A stretch of DNA of 58,976 nt. Origin: JBBKXP01 sp038251315 (GTDB lineage Bacteria > Pseudomonadota > Alphaproteobacteria > Rhodobacterales > Rhodobacteraceae). The stretch lies in NCBI GenBank assembly GCA_038251315.1, contig JBBSBK010000006.1, positions 1-58,976 on the forward strand, given 5' to 3'. Below the pieces are notes generated by a model that was not told the origin of the DNA, searched no databases, and worked only from the letters and a program-made list of their open reading frames with translations. Both the position numbers and the translations under genes were made by a program. Within the stretch, counting starts at the first letter, position 1. Each line of letters opens with the position of its first letter. Below are positions 18,015 to 27,152 of the stretch, one piece after another.

Positions 18015-18167
18015 CAGACGCTGTTCTGTCTCTTCCAAAAGGACGGCCGCGCGGTCATCGACAACAACGCTGGAGAGGGCGCCCTGCCTCCAATTCGCTC
18101 GTTGCGGTTGTTTGCAGCAAATCCAGGGCCGTGCCGCACTTCTTTCGAAGCCAGACTCTACGGCTGA
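18015..18167 (+). pseudogene. Possible IS66-type transposase remnant
   Basis: One frame reads LFCLFQKDGRAVIDNNAGEG followed by ALPPIRSLRLFA, then a stop. This resembles the C-terminal DDE region of IS66 transposases (FLDDGRIEIDNN..ERALRPIA..LFAG), with the catalytic IDNN retained. Only ~50 codons are left, and nothing upstream or downstream is intact. The surrounding 311-base stretch (17894-18204) holds no other supported gene. Confidence 0.35.
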
Positions 18168-18204
18168 CGCCCTGCATTTAAACTGGCATCTGAAAGCCGG
18201 AACG

Positions 18205-19596
18205 CTACAGCCTGTTGTCGATTACGCAGATGACGCCTGCTGTTGAAGATTGCGGATCAAAGTTTCCGATCATCCCGTTGGTATCAAGTGGCCATTTTTT
18301 GCGGGTCACCGAGTTGCTGACATTTCCACCGATCGTCATGAGGTACTTGTCGTGGACCTCGGTGACGACATCGCAATGGGCTTCGTACTTTCCGCCCGCG
18401 ACATAGGCTTTGTAGGTGTCGAAATTCGGATCGATGGCCGGTTGGCGTTCGCAGGCAATCAGGTCTCCCGGCTTCGGCGCGTAGTTCTTGTGTCTCCGCG
18501 CAATGAAGACTTCAGTCGTACCGGCCTTTTGTGCAGCTTCGAGTGCTTTGACAATATAGACAGAATGCGACGGGGAATAGGAAAATTTTGAACCGGCACC
18601 CGCCTTGCTCATAACAAATGAAATGAACGCGGCAGACCAGGGTTGGTTTTTGTTTGAAATAACATTTCCCGAAGGCGAAAATTGCACACCGGATTTTCCA
18701 GTATAACCCGCCCAAGATCCGTAGGGTGGAGACTTTGCCAATTCTGTCCAGTAATCGCCAACTCTCCGAAACACTGAATCCTCGTATTCCTTCTTCGCTC
18801 CGTCCCCGAAAAATGCGCATTCACCCTCACACACCTCGACGAGTTTGACGACGAATGACGAAGGAGATTGGCTTCGAAGCAGGCTCCCCAACGTCGGACT
18901 GGAAGCTGCGAAACTGCTGGTGTTGAGGAAAGCGGTTATAATTGGTATTGTCTTCAGTTTTGAAATGATCGGATCATTGCCGTTCATCAAGGCGATGCGA
19001 TCCGCTAAGCCAATCGTACCACCGTTCCAGGCTTTGACGAACCCCAAGAAATCTTCCTTGTCGGCAAACTTCGCAAGGTTCTTCCAACTGAAAAAGGCCG
19101 CCAGGATGGCGGGTTGATTCGCGGCCTTGGTCGCGAGATCAGGATCATTGATGAGGTCCAGATTGCAACGTCCTCCGACTTCGAGATACCCGTCGCGTCC
19201 GGTGATCTGCGGCCCGCCCCGGCCGATAAAGCGCGATCCGTCATCGGTTCCAGGTCGATTGCCCATCCTGTTGCCGTATATGTCATCGAAGGCCTTCTTC
19301 TGCCAGCCTGCCGCTGTTCCATACTTTGATTCGACAACCGCCGCCGAGGCAAACCTTTTCGGCCAGACTTCTGCCATCCGCTTGGCGGAATAGTTGATGA
19401 TTTCTGTCAGGTTGGTGACAGTGAAGCCGCCGCATTCATGTTCTACATTGGCGAGGGTGTAAGCCAGCCGCGTCCGGCTTTCCGTAATACCGGCCCCGTC
19501 CAGCCAATGTGTGTCGCTGGCGAAAGCTTTCAGGATTGGCTCTGGGGCCTTGGGGAAAATCTTTTTCCAATCCTGATCGTCTAGGCGAAGAGCCAT
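18205..19596 (-). CDS. GH19-type muramidase/chitinase fused to a DUF2272 domain
   Basis: The 463-residue protein starts at MALRLDDQDWKKIF, with a GGAG site 8 bases before the ATG. Residues ~20-210 are a GH19 lysozyme-like domain: NVEHECGGF with the catalytic Glu, then FIGRGGPQITGRDGYLEVGGRC and AAFFSWKNLAKFAD. Residues ~250-463 match DUF2272: a CHAP-like fold with PWSAAFISFVMSKAGAG, SPSHSVYIVKA and KPGDLIACER. There is no signal peptide or membrane segment, so it needs a holin, a secretion system or lysis to reach the wall. GC content is visibly lower than in its neighbours, and the flanks are decayed, which points to acquisition. It could be a phage-type endolysin or a secreted antibacterial effector. 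Confidence 0.75.
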   Translation of the reverse strand: MALRLDDQDWKKIFPKAPEPILKAFASDTHWLDGAGITESRTRLAYTLANVEHECGGFTVTNLTEIINYSAKRMAEVWPKRFASAAVVESKYGTAAGWQKKAFDDIYGNRMGNRPGTDDGSRFIGRGGPQITGRDGYLEVGGRCNLDLINDPDLATKAANQPAILAAFFSWKNLAKFADKEDFLGFVKAWNGGTIGLADRIALMNGNDPIISKLKTIPIITAFLNTSSFAASSPTLGSLLRSQSPSSFVVKLVEVCEGECAFFGDGAKKEYEDSVFRRVGDYWTELAKSPPYGSWAGYTGKSGVQFSPSGNVISNKNQPWSAAFISFVMSKAGAGSKFSYSPSHSVYIVKALEAAQKAGTTEVFIARRHKNYAPKPGDLIACERQPAIDPNFDTYKAYVAGGKYEAHCDVVTEVHDKYLMTIGGNVSNSVTRKKWPLDTNGMIGNFDPQSSTAGVICVIDNRL

Positions 19597-20289
19597 GATT
19601 AAAACTCCGAAAAAAATCGAAACGATGGAATTACTGGATAGATTTTCCACTCAAGGTTGATTTCTGTCAATGATTCGTTGTTCTTGGATGTCCTCTTCGA
19701 TGAACAGACTATCCGTGTATTAAAGACCGGCCGTCCTTCCCTTGGCGGTACATTTTTGTCGTCTTTGACTAACTTAGTGGTTCGATCCGTTCCCGCACCC
19801 ATCTCGCCACGATCAGCCCTCGCACGTCTTTCGTTGCCCGCTCGGCATCCCGCGCCAGACTAATCTGTTAGCCCTGCATTTTGGTACCCGCAGTGCCGAG
19901 CAGGAAGTTCATCGAGATCCTTGCCGGTTCCAAGTTTGGTGAAACGGTTGCAGGGCGTGATTCACGCGCCATCCTTTAAGATGCCAGGCACCGCGTTCAT
20001 CTTCTTGTATTTGCGGGTCTGGGTGTGCTTGCGGCGCATCAGCGTCAGATGCGGTTCATGACCTCGACTAACGGGTCAGCCGCATCGAAGATGTCAAGCG
20101 TGGGTGCGCCTTGGATATCGCCGGGCAGATACACATCGTCGTCTGGGATCCACGGCAGGGCGAAGCTGCGCATCGACCTCCCGGTTGCGATCCATGCTGA
20201 ACGACTTCATCAGTCACCTCCTGAAACGACAGAGCCCAGAGCTTTGGTTGGTTCAATGACCCCAGACGCATCGGCGCTTTCAGATTTTG
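19597..20289. other. Gene-poor stretch with decayed coding fragments
   Basis: About 690 bases hold no intact gene. On the minus strand two short open pieces look like ends of former proteins. One, near 19860-19769, is Arg-rich (ATKDVRGLIVARWVRERIE, then a stop). The other, near 20055-19962, reads HTQTRKYKKMNAVPGILKDG before a stop. A strong ribosome site GGAGGTGACTG before an ATG at 20210 leads only into a broken frame. I cannot name the parents; the patch is consistent with mobile-element debris beside the GH19 gene. Confidence 0.4.
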
Positions 20290-20303
20290 TTTGAGTGCTC
20301 AAA
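20290..20303. promoter_or_regulatory. TetR-family operator 1, TTTGAGTGCTCAAA
   Basis: This 14-bp dyad, with one central mismatch from TTTGAGCGCTCAAA, lies 50 bases upstream of the Rieske oxygenase ATG and just before a TATGGT -10-like element. The same motif occurs before the binding-protein gene and between the flavoprotein operon and the tetR gene, so it marks one regulon. Confidence 0.7.
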
Positions 20304-20352
20304 TATTTATTGGTATGGTCAGATGAGACAGGCCCAGCCAGGAGCTATTCCC

Positions 20353-21570
20353 ATGTTAGACACGCCCACCCAGATGACGCCGCCTGCCGGTTGGGAGCGG
20401 TCCGGCCTGCCTGCCTGGAGCTTTTTCAATGTCGAAATGCTGGAGCTTGAAAAAGAGGTCCTGTTTCGGTGCCATTGGCAGGCAGTTTGCCATGTCAGCG
20501 ATATTCCCGAGGCGGGCGACTTCGTCACCCTCGATCTGGTCGGAGAACGCGCGCTGGTCCTGCGTGGGCGCGACGGCGAGGTGCGGGCCTTTCACAACCT
20601 GTGCCGCCATCGCGGGTCGCGGGTCGTGGCCGAAACCAGCGGAAACTGCAAGTCCGCGATCGTCTGTCCTTTCCACGGCTGGGCCTACAACCTCGACGGC
20701 ACGTTGCGGGGCGCATCGCAGCCGGCGTCACTGCCCAAGCTGGATCCGGTTGCGATGGGACTGAAACCGCTGGACATGGACATCTGGAGCGGTTTCGTCT
20801 TCGTCCGGTTCAAACCGGGGCCGCAACCGCCGGTTTCTGAAGTGATGGCGCGGTTTGCTCCCGAACTTGCGCAATACGGGCTGGCCGACATGGTTCCCGA
20901 CGGGAACGGGTTCTGGCATGCCGACCTTGACGCCAACTGGAAATGCGTCCGCGATGTCGATAACGAGGGTTACCACGTTCCGATGGCGCATCCGGGTCTG
21001 CATGATCTGTTCGGCAGCAACTACTTTGACGAACCCTTCGAAAAAGGGACATCGCGGTCGTTCTCGTCCTTCAGGGAAGGGAATGCCAGATTGTGGTCCG
21101 TTCAGAACTACAAGACGATCCTGCAACCGCCCGAGCGGCTGGACAGCGACCACCGGCAGGCCTGGCTTTATGTCGGCATGTTCCCCAATCTGGTGTTCGG
21201 ACTCTACCCCGACAGCATCATGTTCTATCAGGAATTTCCGCTGGCCAACGGCAGGACGATCCAACGCGGCGCGATCTATCGCCACAAGGACGAAGACCGC
21301 AGGATGCGTCTGGCGCGTTACCTGAGCATGCGGATCGACCGGCTGACCTCCAAGGAGGATGAGCAACTGATCGAATGGACGTGGGAGGCCGCGTTTTCAT
21401 CGGGATACGACGGCGTCATGTTGTCGGACCTGGAATATGGGGTAAAGACCTATCACGACGCCCTGCGCAAGCTGTTTCCGGTCTTGGAGGAAGACGAGCC
21501 ACCTGCCGGGACGCTGGCCGCCCGGAACGCTGCCCTGCTCGACGCGGCAAAGCCTTCAAAGGCGACATGA
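20353..21570 (+). CDS. Rieske non-heme iron oxygenase, alpha subunit
   Basis: The ~405-residue protein has a Rieske [2Fe-2S] site (Cys84, His86 in CRHRG; Cys105, His108 in CPFHGW) and a catalytic iron site with His208 and His213 (NEGYHVPMAHPGLHDLF). This is the GbcA/CntA/vanillate-demethylase type that hydroxylates N-methyl, O-methyl or ring carbons. ATG 20353 has AGGAG 9 bases upstream and lies 50 bases after operator 1. It heads an operon with three ABC transporter genes. No ferredoxin or reductase partner gene is present in the window, so electrons must come from another locus. The substrate is not readable from the sequence; methylated amines fit the neighbours. Confidence 0.88.
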   Translation: MLDTPTQMTPPAGWERSGLPAWSFFNVEMLELEKEVLFRCHWQAVCHVSDIPEAGDFVTLDLVGERALVLRGRDGEVRAFHNLCRHRGSRVVAETSGNCKSAIVCPFHGWAYNLDGTLRGASQPASLPKLDPVAMGLKPLDMDIWSGFVFVRFKPGPQPPVSEVMARFAPELAQYGLADMVPDGNGFWHADLDANWKCVRDVDNEGYHVPMAHPGLHDLFGSNYFDEPFEKGTSRSFSSFREGNARLWSVQNYKTILQPPERLDSDHRQAWLYVGMFPNLVFGLYPDSIMFYQEFPLANGRTIQRGAIYRHKDEDRRMRLARYLSMRIDRLTSKEDEQLIEWTWEAAFSSGYDGVMLSDLEYGVKTYHDALRKLFPVLEEDEPPAGTLAARNAALLDAAKPSKAT

Positions 21571-21571
21571 C

Positions 21572-22441
21572 TTGACCGGGATTCTCAGTCCCGATGCGCG
21601 TCAGGGACTGACACTCATCGGGCTGCCTTTCGGCTATGCGTTGATCATGCTTGCGGCACCGCTGATCATGGTCATCACCTTCAGTTTCTGGACGCAAAAC
21701 TATCTCGACATCGACCGGACGCTGACGGTGGCGAATTATGCCGAGGTTTTCAGCCAGCCGATCTACCGCGTCCTGATCTGGCGGTCCTTGCGGATCTCGC
21801 TGATCGTCACGGTCGTGACGGTCGTCATGGCGTTTCCCATCGCCTATTACCTGTCGTTCCATGTCACGCGGAACAAGGCGCTCTGGCTGTTTCTAATCAC
21901 CGTGCCGTTCTGGACAAGCTACCTCGTGCGCGTGTTTCTCTGGAAGGTCATACTGGGCTACAACGGTGTGCTGAATACCGCACTTCTCGATATCGGGCTG
22001 ATCGCCAAACCGTTGACCTTTATCCTTTACAACGCGAACGCCGTGGTTCTGACGCTGGCGCACGCCTGGGCACCTTTTGCGATCCTGCCGATCTTTGTCG
22101 CCCTGGAAAAGATCGACCGTTCCCTGCTCGAGGCTGCCGAAGATCTGGGGGATGGGCCGTTCCGGCGATTCTGGCGAATTACGTTTCCTTTGGCAATTCC
22201 CGGGGTGGTGGCGGCGACCCTGATCGTGCTGATCCCGACCGTTGGCGACTATATCACCCCCAAGCTGGTCGGCGGGACGGACGGACTGATGGTCGCCAAC
22301 ATGATCCAGATCCAGTTCGGCAAAGCCAATAACGCCCCTCTGGGTGCAGCGCTGGCGGTGACCTCCATGGTCATCGTGGCGGCGATCAGCGTCGGGATCT
22401 ATCTGGCCGGTCGCGTGATCGGTGGGCGGGTCAGGCGATGA
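21572..22441 (+). CDS. ABC transporter permease, PotB type
   Basis: This 289-residue membrane protein is of the spermidine/putrescine permease family, with FSFWTQNYLDIDRTLTVANY near the N-terminus and the EAA loop LLEAAEDLGDGPFRRFWRITFPLA. The start appears to be TTG at 21572, just after the Rieske stop; no in-frame ATG fits before the first membrane helix. Coupling to the oxygenase suggests it imports the oxygenase substrate. Confidence 0.88.
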   Translation: MTGILSPDARQGLTLIGLPFGYALIMLAAPLIMVITFSFWTQNYLDIDRTLTVANYAEVFSQPIYRVLIWRSLRISLIVTVVTVVMAFPIAYYLSFHVTRNKALWLFLITVPFWTSYLVRVFLWKVILGYNGVLNTALLDIGLIAKPLTFILYNANAVVLTLAHAWAPFAILPIFVALEKIDRSLLEAAEDLGDGPFRRFWRITFPLAIPGVVAATLIVLIPTVGDYITPKLVGGTDGLMVANMIQIQFGKANNAPLGAALAVTSMVIVAAISVGIYLAGRVIGGRVRR

Positions 22442-23262
22442 CACGCAGGCGAGCTTTCAGCTGGCTGCCAATCTACGCCATCGTCTACATGATTTTCCTG
22501 TACGCGCCGGTTCTCTTGCTGCCGCTGTTCGCCTTCAACGACGCGACGATCATCGCATTTCCGCTTGGTGGCTTTACGACGAAATGGTTTTCGACATTGT
22601 GGGAGACCGATGCGCTGCACAGTGCAGTCCGCAATTCGGCCTTTGTGGCAATATCCACCGCGCTGATAAGTACGCTGCTGGGCGCCTGCGCGGCGCGGTC
22701 GTCAGCACGCTACAAATTCCGGGGGCAAAAGGGCATGGTGGCTTTCATCATGCTGCCGCTTGTCCTGCCGGAAATCATCGTTGCCGTCGCGCTGATCGTC
22801 ATGCTGATGCAGCTTGGCCTGTCGCTGTCGCTCTGGACGGTGGTGGCCGGACACGTCCTGATCTGCACCCCGTTTTCCATCGCGATCCTCAGCGCGGCTT
22901 TTTCCGGTCTGGATCAAAGCCTTGAGGAAGCTTCGTTCGATCTGGGCGAATCCACCGTGGGCACCTTTCGCAGGATCACCCTGCCGCTGGTCATGCCCGG
23001 CGTGATCTCAAGCCTGCTGATCTGCTTCACCATATCGCTGGACGAGTTCATCATCGCGTTCTTTCTGACCGGGACGGACGCCACGCTGCCGGTCTATATC
23101 TGGAGCCAGTTGCGATTCCCGACCAAGTTGCCGTCGATCATGGCGCTTGGAACGATCCTGCTGGTCGTGTCGGTCGGATTGCTGGTGCTGGCAGAATGGT
23201 TCAGGCGGCGGGCCGCACGCCGCCAAGGCAAGGATGCCGCGCTGACCGAGGGATTTGCCTGA
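22438..23262 (+). CDS. ABC transporter permease, PotC type
   Basis: This 274-residue membrane protein starts at an ATG overlapping the PotB-type stop (ATGA). It has an EAA loop SLEEASFDLGESTVGTFRRI and the family ending FFLTGTDATLPVYIWSQLRF. It forms the channel with the preceding permease. Confidence 0.9.
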   Translation: MTRRRAFSWLPIYAIVYMIFLYAPVLLLPLFAFNDATIIAFPLGGFTTKWFSTLWETDALHSAVRNSAFVAISTALISTLLGACAARSSARYKFRGQKGMVAFIMLPLVLPEIIVAVALIVMLMQLGLSLSLWTVVAGHVLICTPFSIAILSAAFSGLDQSLEEASFDLGESTVGTFRRITLPLVMPGVISSLLICFTISLDEFIIAFFLTGTDATLPVYIWSQLRFPTKLPSIMALGTILLVVSVGLLVLAEWFRRRAARRQGKDAALTEGFA

Positions 23263-24374
23263 TGCTGCACCACGACACCACAGGCACCAAGGCGATCATC
23301 GAACTGACGGATGTTCGCAAGAGTTTCGGGACATTCGAGGCGCTCAAGGGCATTTCTGCCAGGATCCGGGAGGGGGAGTTCTTTTCGCTGCTCGGGCCCT
23401 CCGGATGCGGAAAGACCACCCTGCTGCGACTAATCGCCGGCTTCGAGCAGCTTTCGTCGGGCGAAATCACGATTGATGGTAAGTCGATGGTGGGGGTCGC
23501 GTCCAACCGGCGGCCAACCAACATGGTGTTCCAGAGCTATGCGATTTTCCCTCACCTGAGCGTGGCGGGCAACGTGGGGTATGGACTGAAAACAAAGAAA
23601 ATCCCTAAAGCCGAGATCGCCCGCGAGGTGGACAAGGCCTTGGCGATGGTCGATCTGTCCGGCTTCGGCAACCGCGCTGCACATGAACTTTCGGGCGGGC
23701 AACGGCAGCGCGTGGCACTGGCCCGCGCGCTGGTCATGCGCCCCAAGGTGATCCTGCTGGACGAACCGCTCTCGGCGCTGGACAAGAAATTGCGCGAACA
23801 GATGCAGGGCGAACTGCGGGAATTGCAAAAGTCGCTCGGGATCACGTTCATTCTGGTGACCCACGATCAGGAAGAGGCGCTGATCATGTCGGATCGCATC
23901 GCAGTCATGTTCGAAGGCCAGATTGCGCAACTTGCGACGCCGGAAACGCTTTATCGGCGCCCGGCTACGAAACGCGTGGCCTCTTTCATCGGGGTGATGA
24001 ATTTCCTTGACGCCCACACGACCGGTCGCAGCGCGGCGGGCCTGACCGTCGATATCGCGGCGTTGGGGCAGGTAAAGATCCCGGCAGAGTTCGTGCCCGC
24101 CGGGATCGACGCCGATCAGATCAGCGAGGTGGGGATGCGCCCCGAGATGCTGACGCTGCTGTTCGACCCGGCCGATACCGCCGAGAACGAAGTCGCGGCC
24201 AAAGTCGTCAGCAGCGACTATTACGGCGACATGACCTACTACAGCGTGCTGCTGCCCGGACAGGAGGCCCCCGTCACCATCTCGATGCGCAACACAGCCG
24301 GTCGGTCCATTGCCAAGCCCGGCAGTCCGGTGCGGGTTGGCTGGGGCGTGGATTCGGTGGTACTGTTCGCGTAA
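23262..24374 (+). CDS. ABC transporter ATPase, PotA type
   Basis: This ~370-residue ATPase has Walker A GPSGCGKTT, signature ELSGGQRQRVALARAL, Walker B VILLDEPLSALD, H-loop VTHDQEEA, and a C-terminal TOBE domain (VGMRPEMLTLLFD). The ATG shares one base with the permease stop (TGATG) and gives the start MLHHDTTGTKAIIELTDVRK. It is the last gene of the Rieske operon; the binding protein is encoded convergently downstream. Confidence 0.92.
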   Translation: MLHHDTTGTKAIIELTDVRKSFGTFEALKGISARIREGEFFSLLGPSGCGKTTLLRLIAGFEQLSSGEITIDGKSMVGVASNRRPTNMVFQSYAIFPHLSVAGNVGYGLKTKKIPKAEIAREVDKALAMVDLSGFGNRAAHELSGGQRQRVALARALVMRPKVILLDEPLSALDKKLREQMQGELRELQKSLGITFILVTHDQEEALIMSDRIAVMFEGQIAQLATPETLYRRPATKRVASFIGVMNFLDAHTTGRSAAGLTVDIAALGQVKIPAEFVPAGIDADQISEVGMRPEMLTLLFDPADTAENEVAAKVVSSDYYGDMTYYSVLLPGQEAPVTISMRNTAGRSIAKPGSPVRVGWGVDSVVLFA

Positions 24375-24468
24375 GGCGGTGTGCGGTGGATCGGCATGCA
24401 TGGGGTGCATGTTGCGTTCACCGTGCGGTCCTTGCGGCACGCCCGCGGCCACTGTTGACCGCAGCCAG

Positions 24469-24488
24469 CGCCCCGCCCGTTTGGGGCG
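24469..24488. terminator. Hairpin in the convergent gap
   Basis: CGCCCC and GGGGCG pair around an 8-base loop between two convergent operons ending at 24374 and 24519. There is no T-run on either strand, so this is at best a weak or bidirectional terminator. Confidence 0.3.
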
Positions 24489-24518
24489 AAGCGTGACCAG
24501 TCAGCATCGGCAGGTGGA

Positions 24519-25583
24519 TCAGAACCCGGCCTTGATCAGTTCGAATTCCGCGATCATCTTTTCGCGCAGGGCAGAGGGCACGGGTGACTGCCACAGCGTG
24601 TGCGACCGCAGTTCATCCGAGCTTTCCAAGCCCACGGCGGTCAGAACGGCGGGGTCCATTGCGGCCATAGTCACCGTGTTGGAATGACCATAGCCCCAGG
24701 CAGTCACAAGATAATCAGCCGTCGCGGGCTCAAGCCACGCGTTGATGAAGTCATAGAACTTATCCTCTGATCCCTCGCCACCGGCCAGACGGCTGTATCC
24801 GCAGACCCAGCTTGACGTGCCTTCCGCGACGTCCCGCGTCATCTTGATGGGATACCCTTCCGCGCTCATTGTCGCAAAGGTCTCGTTCCAGGCCCAGGCC
24901 AGATAGACTTCACCACTTTGCATCAACTGCGCAAGCGAGGCGCCATCGGACCAATAGGCCCGCACATTGGGGTGAACCTTGCGCAAAAAGGCCGACGCCG
25001 CCTGAAACTGTTCGTCGGTCGCGTTCGTCCAATCGATGACGCCTGTGGCCAGAAACGCCAGTGCATAGGCATCATCGACGTTGTCGCCGATCGACACGCG
25101 CCCGGCATTCTGGGGGTCGGCGAAGGCCTGCAACGATGACACGTCGTCAGCCGTCAGAAGATCCGAGTTATAGACGACTGCGGTGTTGCCCCAGTCGATC
25201 GGGACAAAATAATACTGGCCATCCTTCTGATAGGCCGCGATGTCGCGAAATGACGGTTCAAGTTCGTTCCAGCGGTCGATCCTGCTTGAATCAAGCGGGG
25301 CAAGCAGACCGGCTTCGATCCATTTGGGCACCGATTGCGAACAGGGATGCGCTGCATCTGCCCGAAAGCCCGAGCGCAATTTCTGGAACGCTTCTTCTTC
25401 GTCGCCATAAAAGGCGAAGGTTGGCGCGTCGCCATGTTTTGTGACGTAATCGGCAAAAAAGGCAGGGTCTTCGTAACCAGCCCAATCGAATATGGTCAGG
25501 TCCGGGTCATCGGCCCGGACTGCGGTAGCCGAAACCACCAGAACAGCCGCGATTGCTGTCGCCGACATCTTGAAAAAGTGCAT
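24519..25583 (-). CDS. Polyamine-type ABC binding protein, PotD family
   Basis: The 354-residue protein has a signal peptide (MHFFKMSATAIAAVLVVSATAVRA) and a PotD/PotF fold: LTIFDWAGYEDPAF, CSQSVPKWIEAGLLAPLD, FVPIDWGNTAVVYN and VYLAWAWNETF. A strong AAGGAG precedes the ATG. It is transcribed away from its permease and ATPase genes from its own promoter, which carries operator 2 about 100 bases upstream. Binding proteins of this type take cationic amines, which fits the oxygenase, flavoproteins and aminotransferase around it. Confidence 0.88.
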   Translation of the reverse strand: MHFFKMSATAIAAVLVVSATAVRADDPDLTIFDWAGYEDPAFFADYVTKHGDAPTFAFYGDEEEAFQKLRSGFRADAAHPCSQSVPKWIEAGLLAPLDSSRIDRWNELEPSFRDIAAYQKDGQYYFVPIDWGNTAVVYNSDLLTADDVSSLQAFADPQNAGRVSIGDNVDDAYALAFLATGVIDWTNATDEQFQAASAFLRKVHPNVRAYWSDGASLAQLMQSGEVYLAWAWNETFATMSAEGYPIKMTRDVAEGTSSWVCGYSRLAGGEGSEDKFYDFINAWLEPATADYLVTAWGYGHSNTVTMAAMDPAVLTAVGLESSDELRSHTLWQSPVPSALREKMIAEFELIKAGF

Positions 25584-25684
25584 GTCAGTCTCCTTTTTTA
25601 CTGTTTCCTGGCCTCGTCCGCCAAAAATTCAGAACATGACCTGCGAAAAGTCTAACGGCTTCCTGCCGTGACACAAGTTTTTTA

Positions 25685-25696
25685 TTGAGCGCTCAA
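25685..25696. promoter_or_regulatory. TetR-family operator 2, TTGAGCGCTCAA
   Basis: This perfect 12-bp palindrome lies between the aminotransferase stop and the binding-protein start, 102 bases upstream of the latter. It is the same core as at 31620-31633. It implies that the binding-protein gene has a separate, equally regulated promoter inside the minus-strand gene series. Confidence 0.75.
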
Positions 25697-25748
25697 ACAA
25701 TAATCGGGCCGCCTTGCCTCCGCTTGCGCAATCGTCTGGCCGCGCAGT

Positions 25749-27134
25749 TCAGGCCGCGAGGTTGTCCGAGACCTTCTGCAACGCGCGTTCAAGAATATCG
25801 AACATCTCGTCGATCTGTTCGGTCGTGATGATCAAGGGCGGCGAAACGACCGCCATGTTGATCAGGGGGCGCACGATCAGGCCCATATCTTCGCAGGCTG
25901 CGTCGATCTGCGCGCCCAGCGTGCGTTCGGCCTCAAGGTTCCCGGCCTTGCCCTCGATGCACCCCAACAGGCCCATGCCCCGCGTATTCCCCACGATATC
26001 GAACCGGTCCAGCGCACCCAGCCGGGCCTGGAAATGCGGTGTCACGTCGCGGACGTGTTCCAGAATGCCTTCGTTTTCGATGATTTCGATATTCTTGAGC
26101 GCGGCAGCGCAGCAGACCGGATGCGCCGAATAGGTATAGCCGTTGGTAAAGCTCGACGCTTCGCCAAGCCCGCTCATCTGCGCCATGATCCGGTCCGAGA
26201 TGATGCAGGCCCCAAGCGGAAGGTATCCCGACGTCAGGCCCTTGGCCGATGTGATGATGTCGGGGACGATGTCGAATACCGGCTCGGACGCAAACCAGTG
26301 ACCCAGCCGACCAAAACCCGTCACGACTTCGTCCGAGATATAGAGGATGTCGTGCGCACGGCAGATGTCCAGCGTGCGTCTGTGGTATCCTTCCGGCGGA
26401 ACGACAACGCCGCCTGAACTCAGGATCGGTTCGGCAATGAAGGCGCCGATCCGTTCGGCCCCAAGATCGGCAATGGCCGCCTCGAGGTCGCCCACCTTGG
26501 CATCGCACCAGTCGGCAACGGACATGCCGGCGGGTCTGCGATAGGGGTTCACGTCAGGCAGGAAACGCACCAGCCGCGTTTCGAAATCGAAATGGCTCTT
26601 GTCGCGTTCCTTGCCGGTGACGGAATGGGCCAGATAGGTCGATCCGTGATACCCCTTTTCACGCGCAAGGATCATCTTCTTTTCGGGCTTGCCACGCCGG
26701 TTGTTGAGATATTGCATCGTGCGCAGGGCCGTATCGACGGCAGTCGACCCGCCCGTCGTGAACATCACGTTGTTCAGATCACCCGGCGCCATATCCGCGA
26801 TCTTCTTGGCCAGGATTGCCGATGGCTCGGTCGCGTTGGTAAAGGGCGAAGTGTAGGACAGCTTGACCACCTGATTGGCGATGGCCTGTGCCATGTCGCG
26901 GCGCCCATAGCCGATCTGGCAGCACCACATGCCGCCCGGCCCGTCGATGTAGCGTTTGCCATTGCCATCCCAGAGGTAGATCCCCTTGGCACAATCGACC
27001 ATCATGTTGTCGTAGCCGCGCCAATCGTCCATCGCCGCCCAGGGGTGTATCTGATGTTCGCGATCCCACTGGGTGAGCGTTTCGAAAGAGGGTTCACCGG
27101 GACGGGCGTGAAGTGTCGGGTTTGCTTTGGTCAT
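25749..27134 (-). CDS. Class III (omega) aminotransferase, PLP-dependent
   Basis: The 461-residue enzyme follows the fold type I omega-transaminase pattern: GPGGMWCCQIGYGR near the N-terminus, TTGGSTAVDTALR for phosphate binding, EKGYHGSTYLAHS, ISDEVVTGFGR with the PLP aspartate, and the Schiff-base Lys in SAKGLTSGYLPLGA. Relatives move the terminal amino group of beta-alanine, GABA, taurine, putrescine or similar amines to pyruvate or 2-oxoglutarate. Fourth in the series after the flavoproteins and GcvT-like gene, it probably removes an amino group late in the pathway. Confidence 0.9.
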   Translation of the reverse strand: MTKANPTLHARPGEPSFETLTQWDREHQIHPWAAMDDWRGYDNMMVDCAKGIYLWDGNGKRYIDGPGGMWCCQIGYGRRDMAQAIANQVVKLSYTSPFTNATEPSAILAKKIADMAPGDLNNVMFTTGGSTAVDTALRTMQYLNNRRGKPEKKMILAREKGYHGSTYLAHSVTGKERDKSHFDFETRLVRFLPDVNPYRRPAGMSVADWCDAKVGDLEAAIADLGAERIGAFIAEPILSSGGVVVPPEGYHRRTLDICRAHDILYISDEVVTGFGRLGHWFASEPVFDIVPDIITSAKGLTSGYLPLGACIISDRIMAQMSGLGEASSFTNGYTYSAHPVCCAAALKNIEIIENEGILEHVRDVTPHFQARLGALDRFDIVGNTRGMGLLGCIEGKAGNLEAERTLGAQIDAACEDMGLIVRPLINMAVVSPPLIITTEQIDEMFDILERALQKVSDNLAA

Positions 27135-27152
27135 ATTGGCCTCCGATCAGAG

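Noticed and set aside
25685..25696. Palindrome before the binding-protein gene as a transcription terminator of the aminotransferase operon.
   Set aside because: The 12-bp dyad has no loop and recurs at two promoters, so operator function explains it better.
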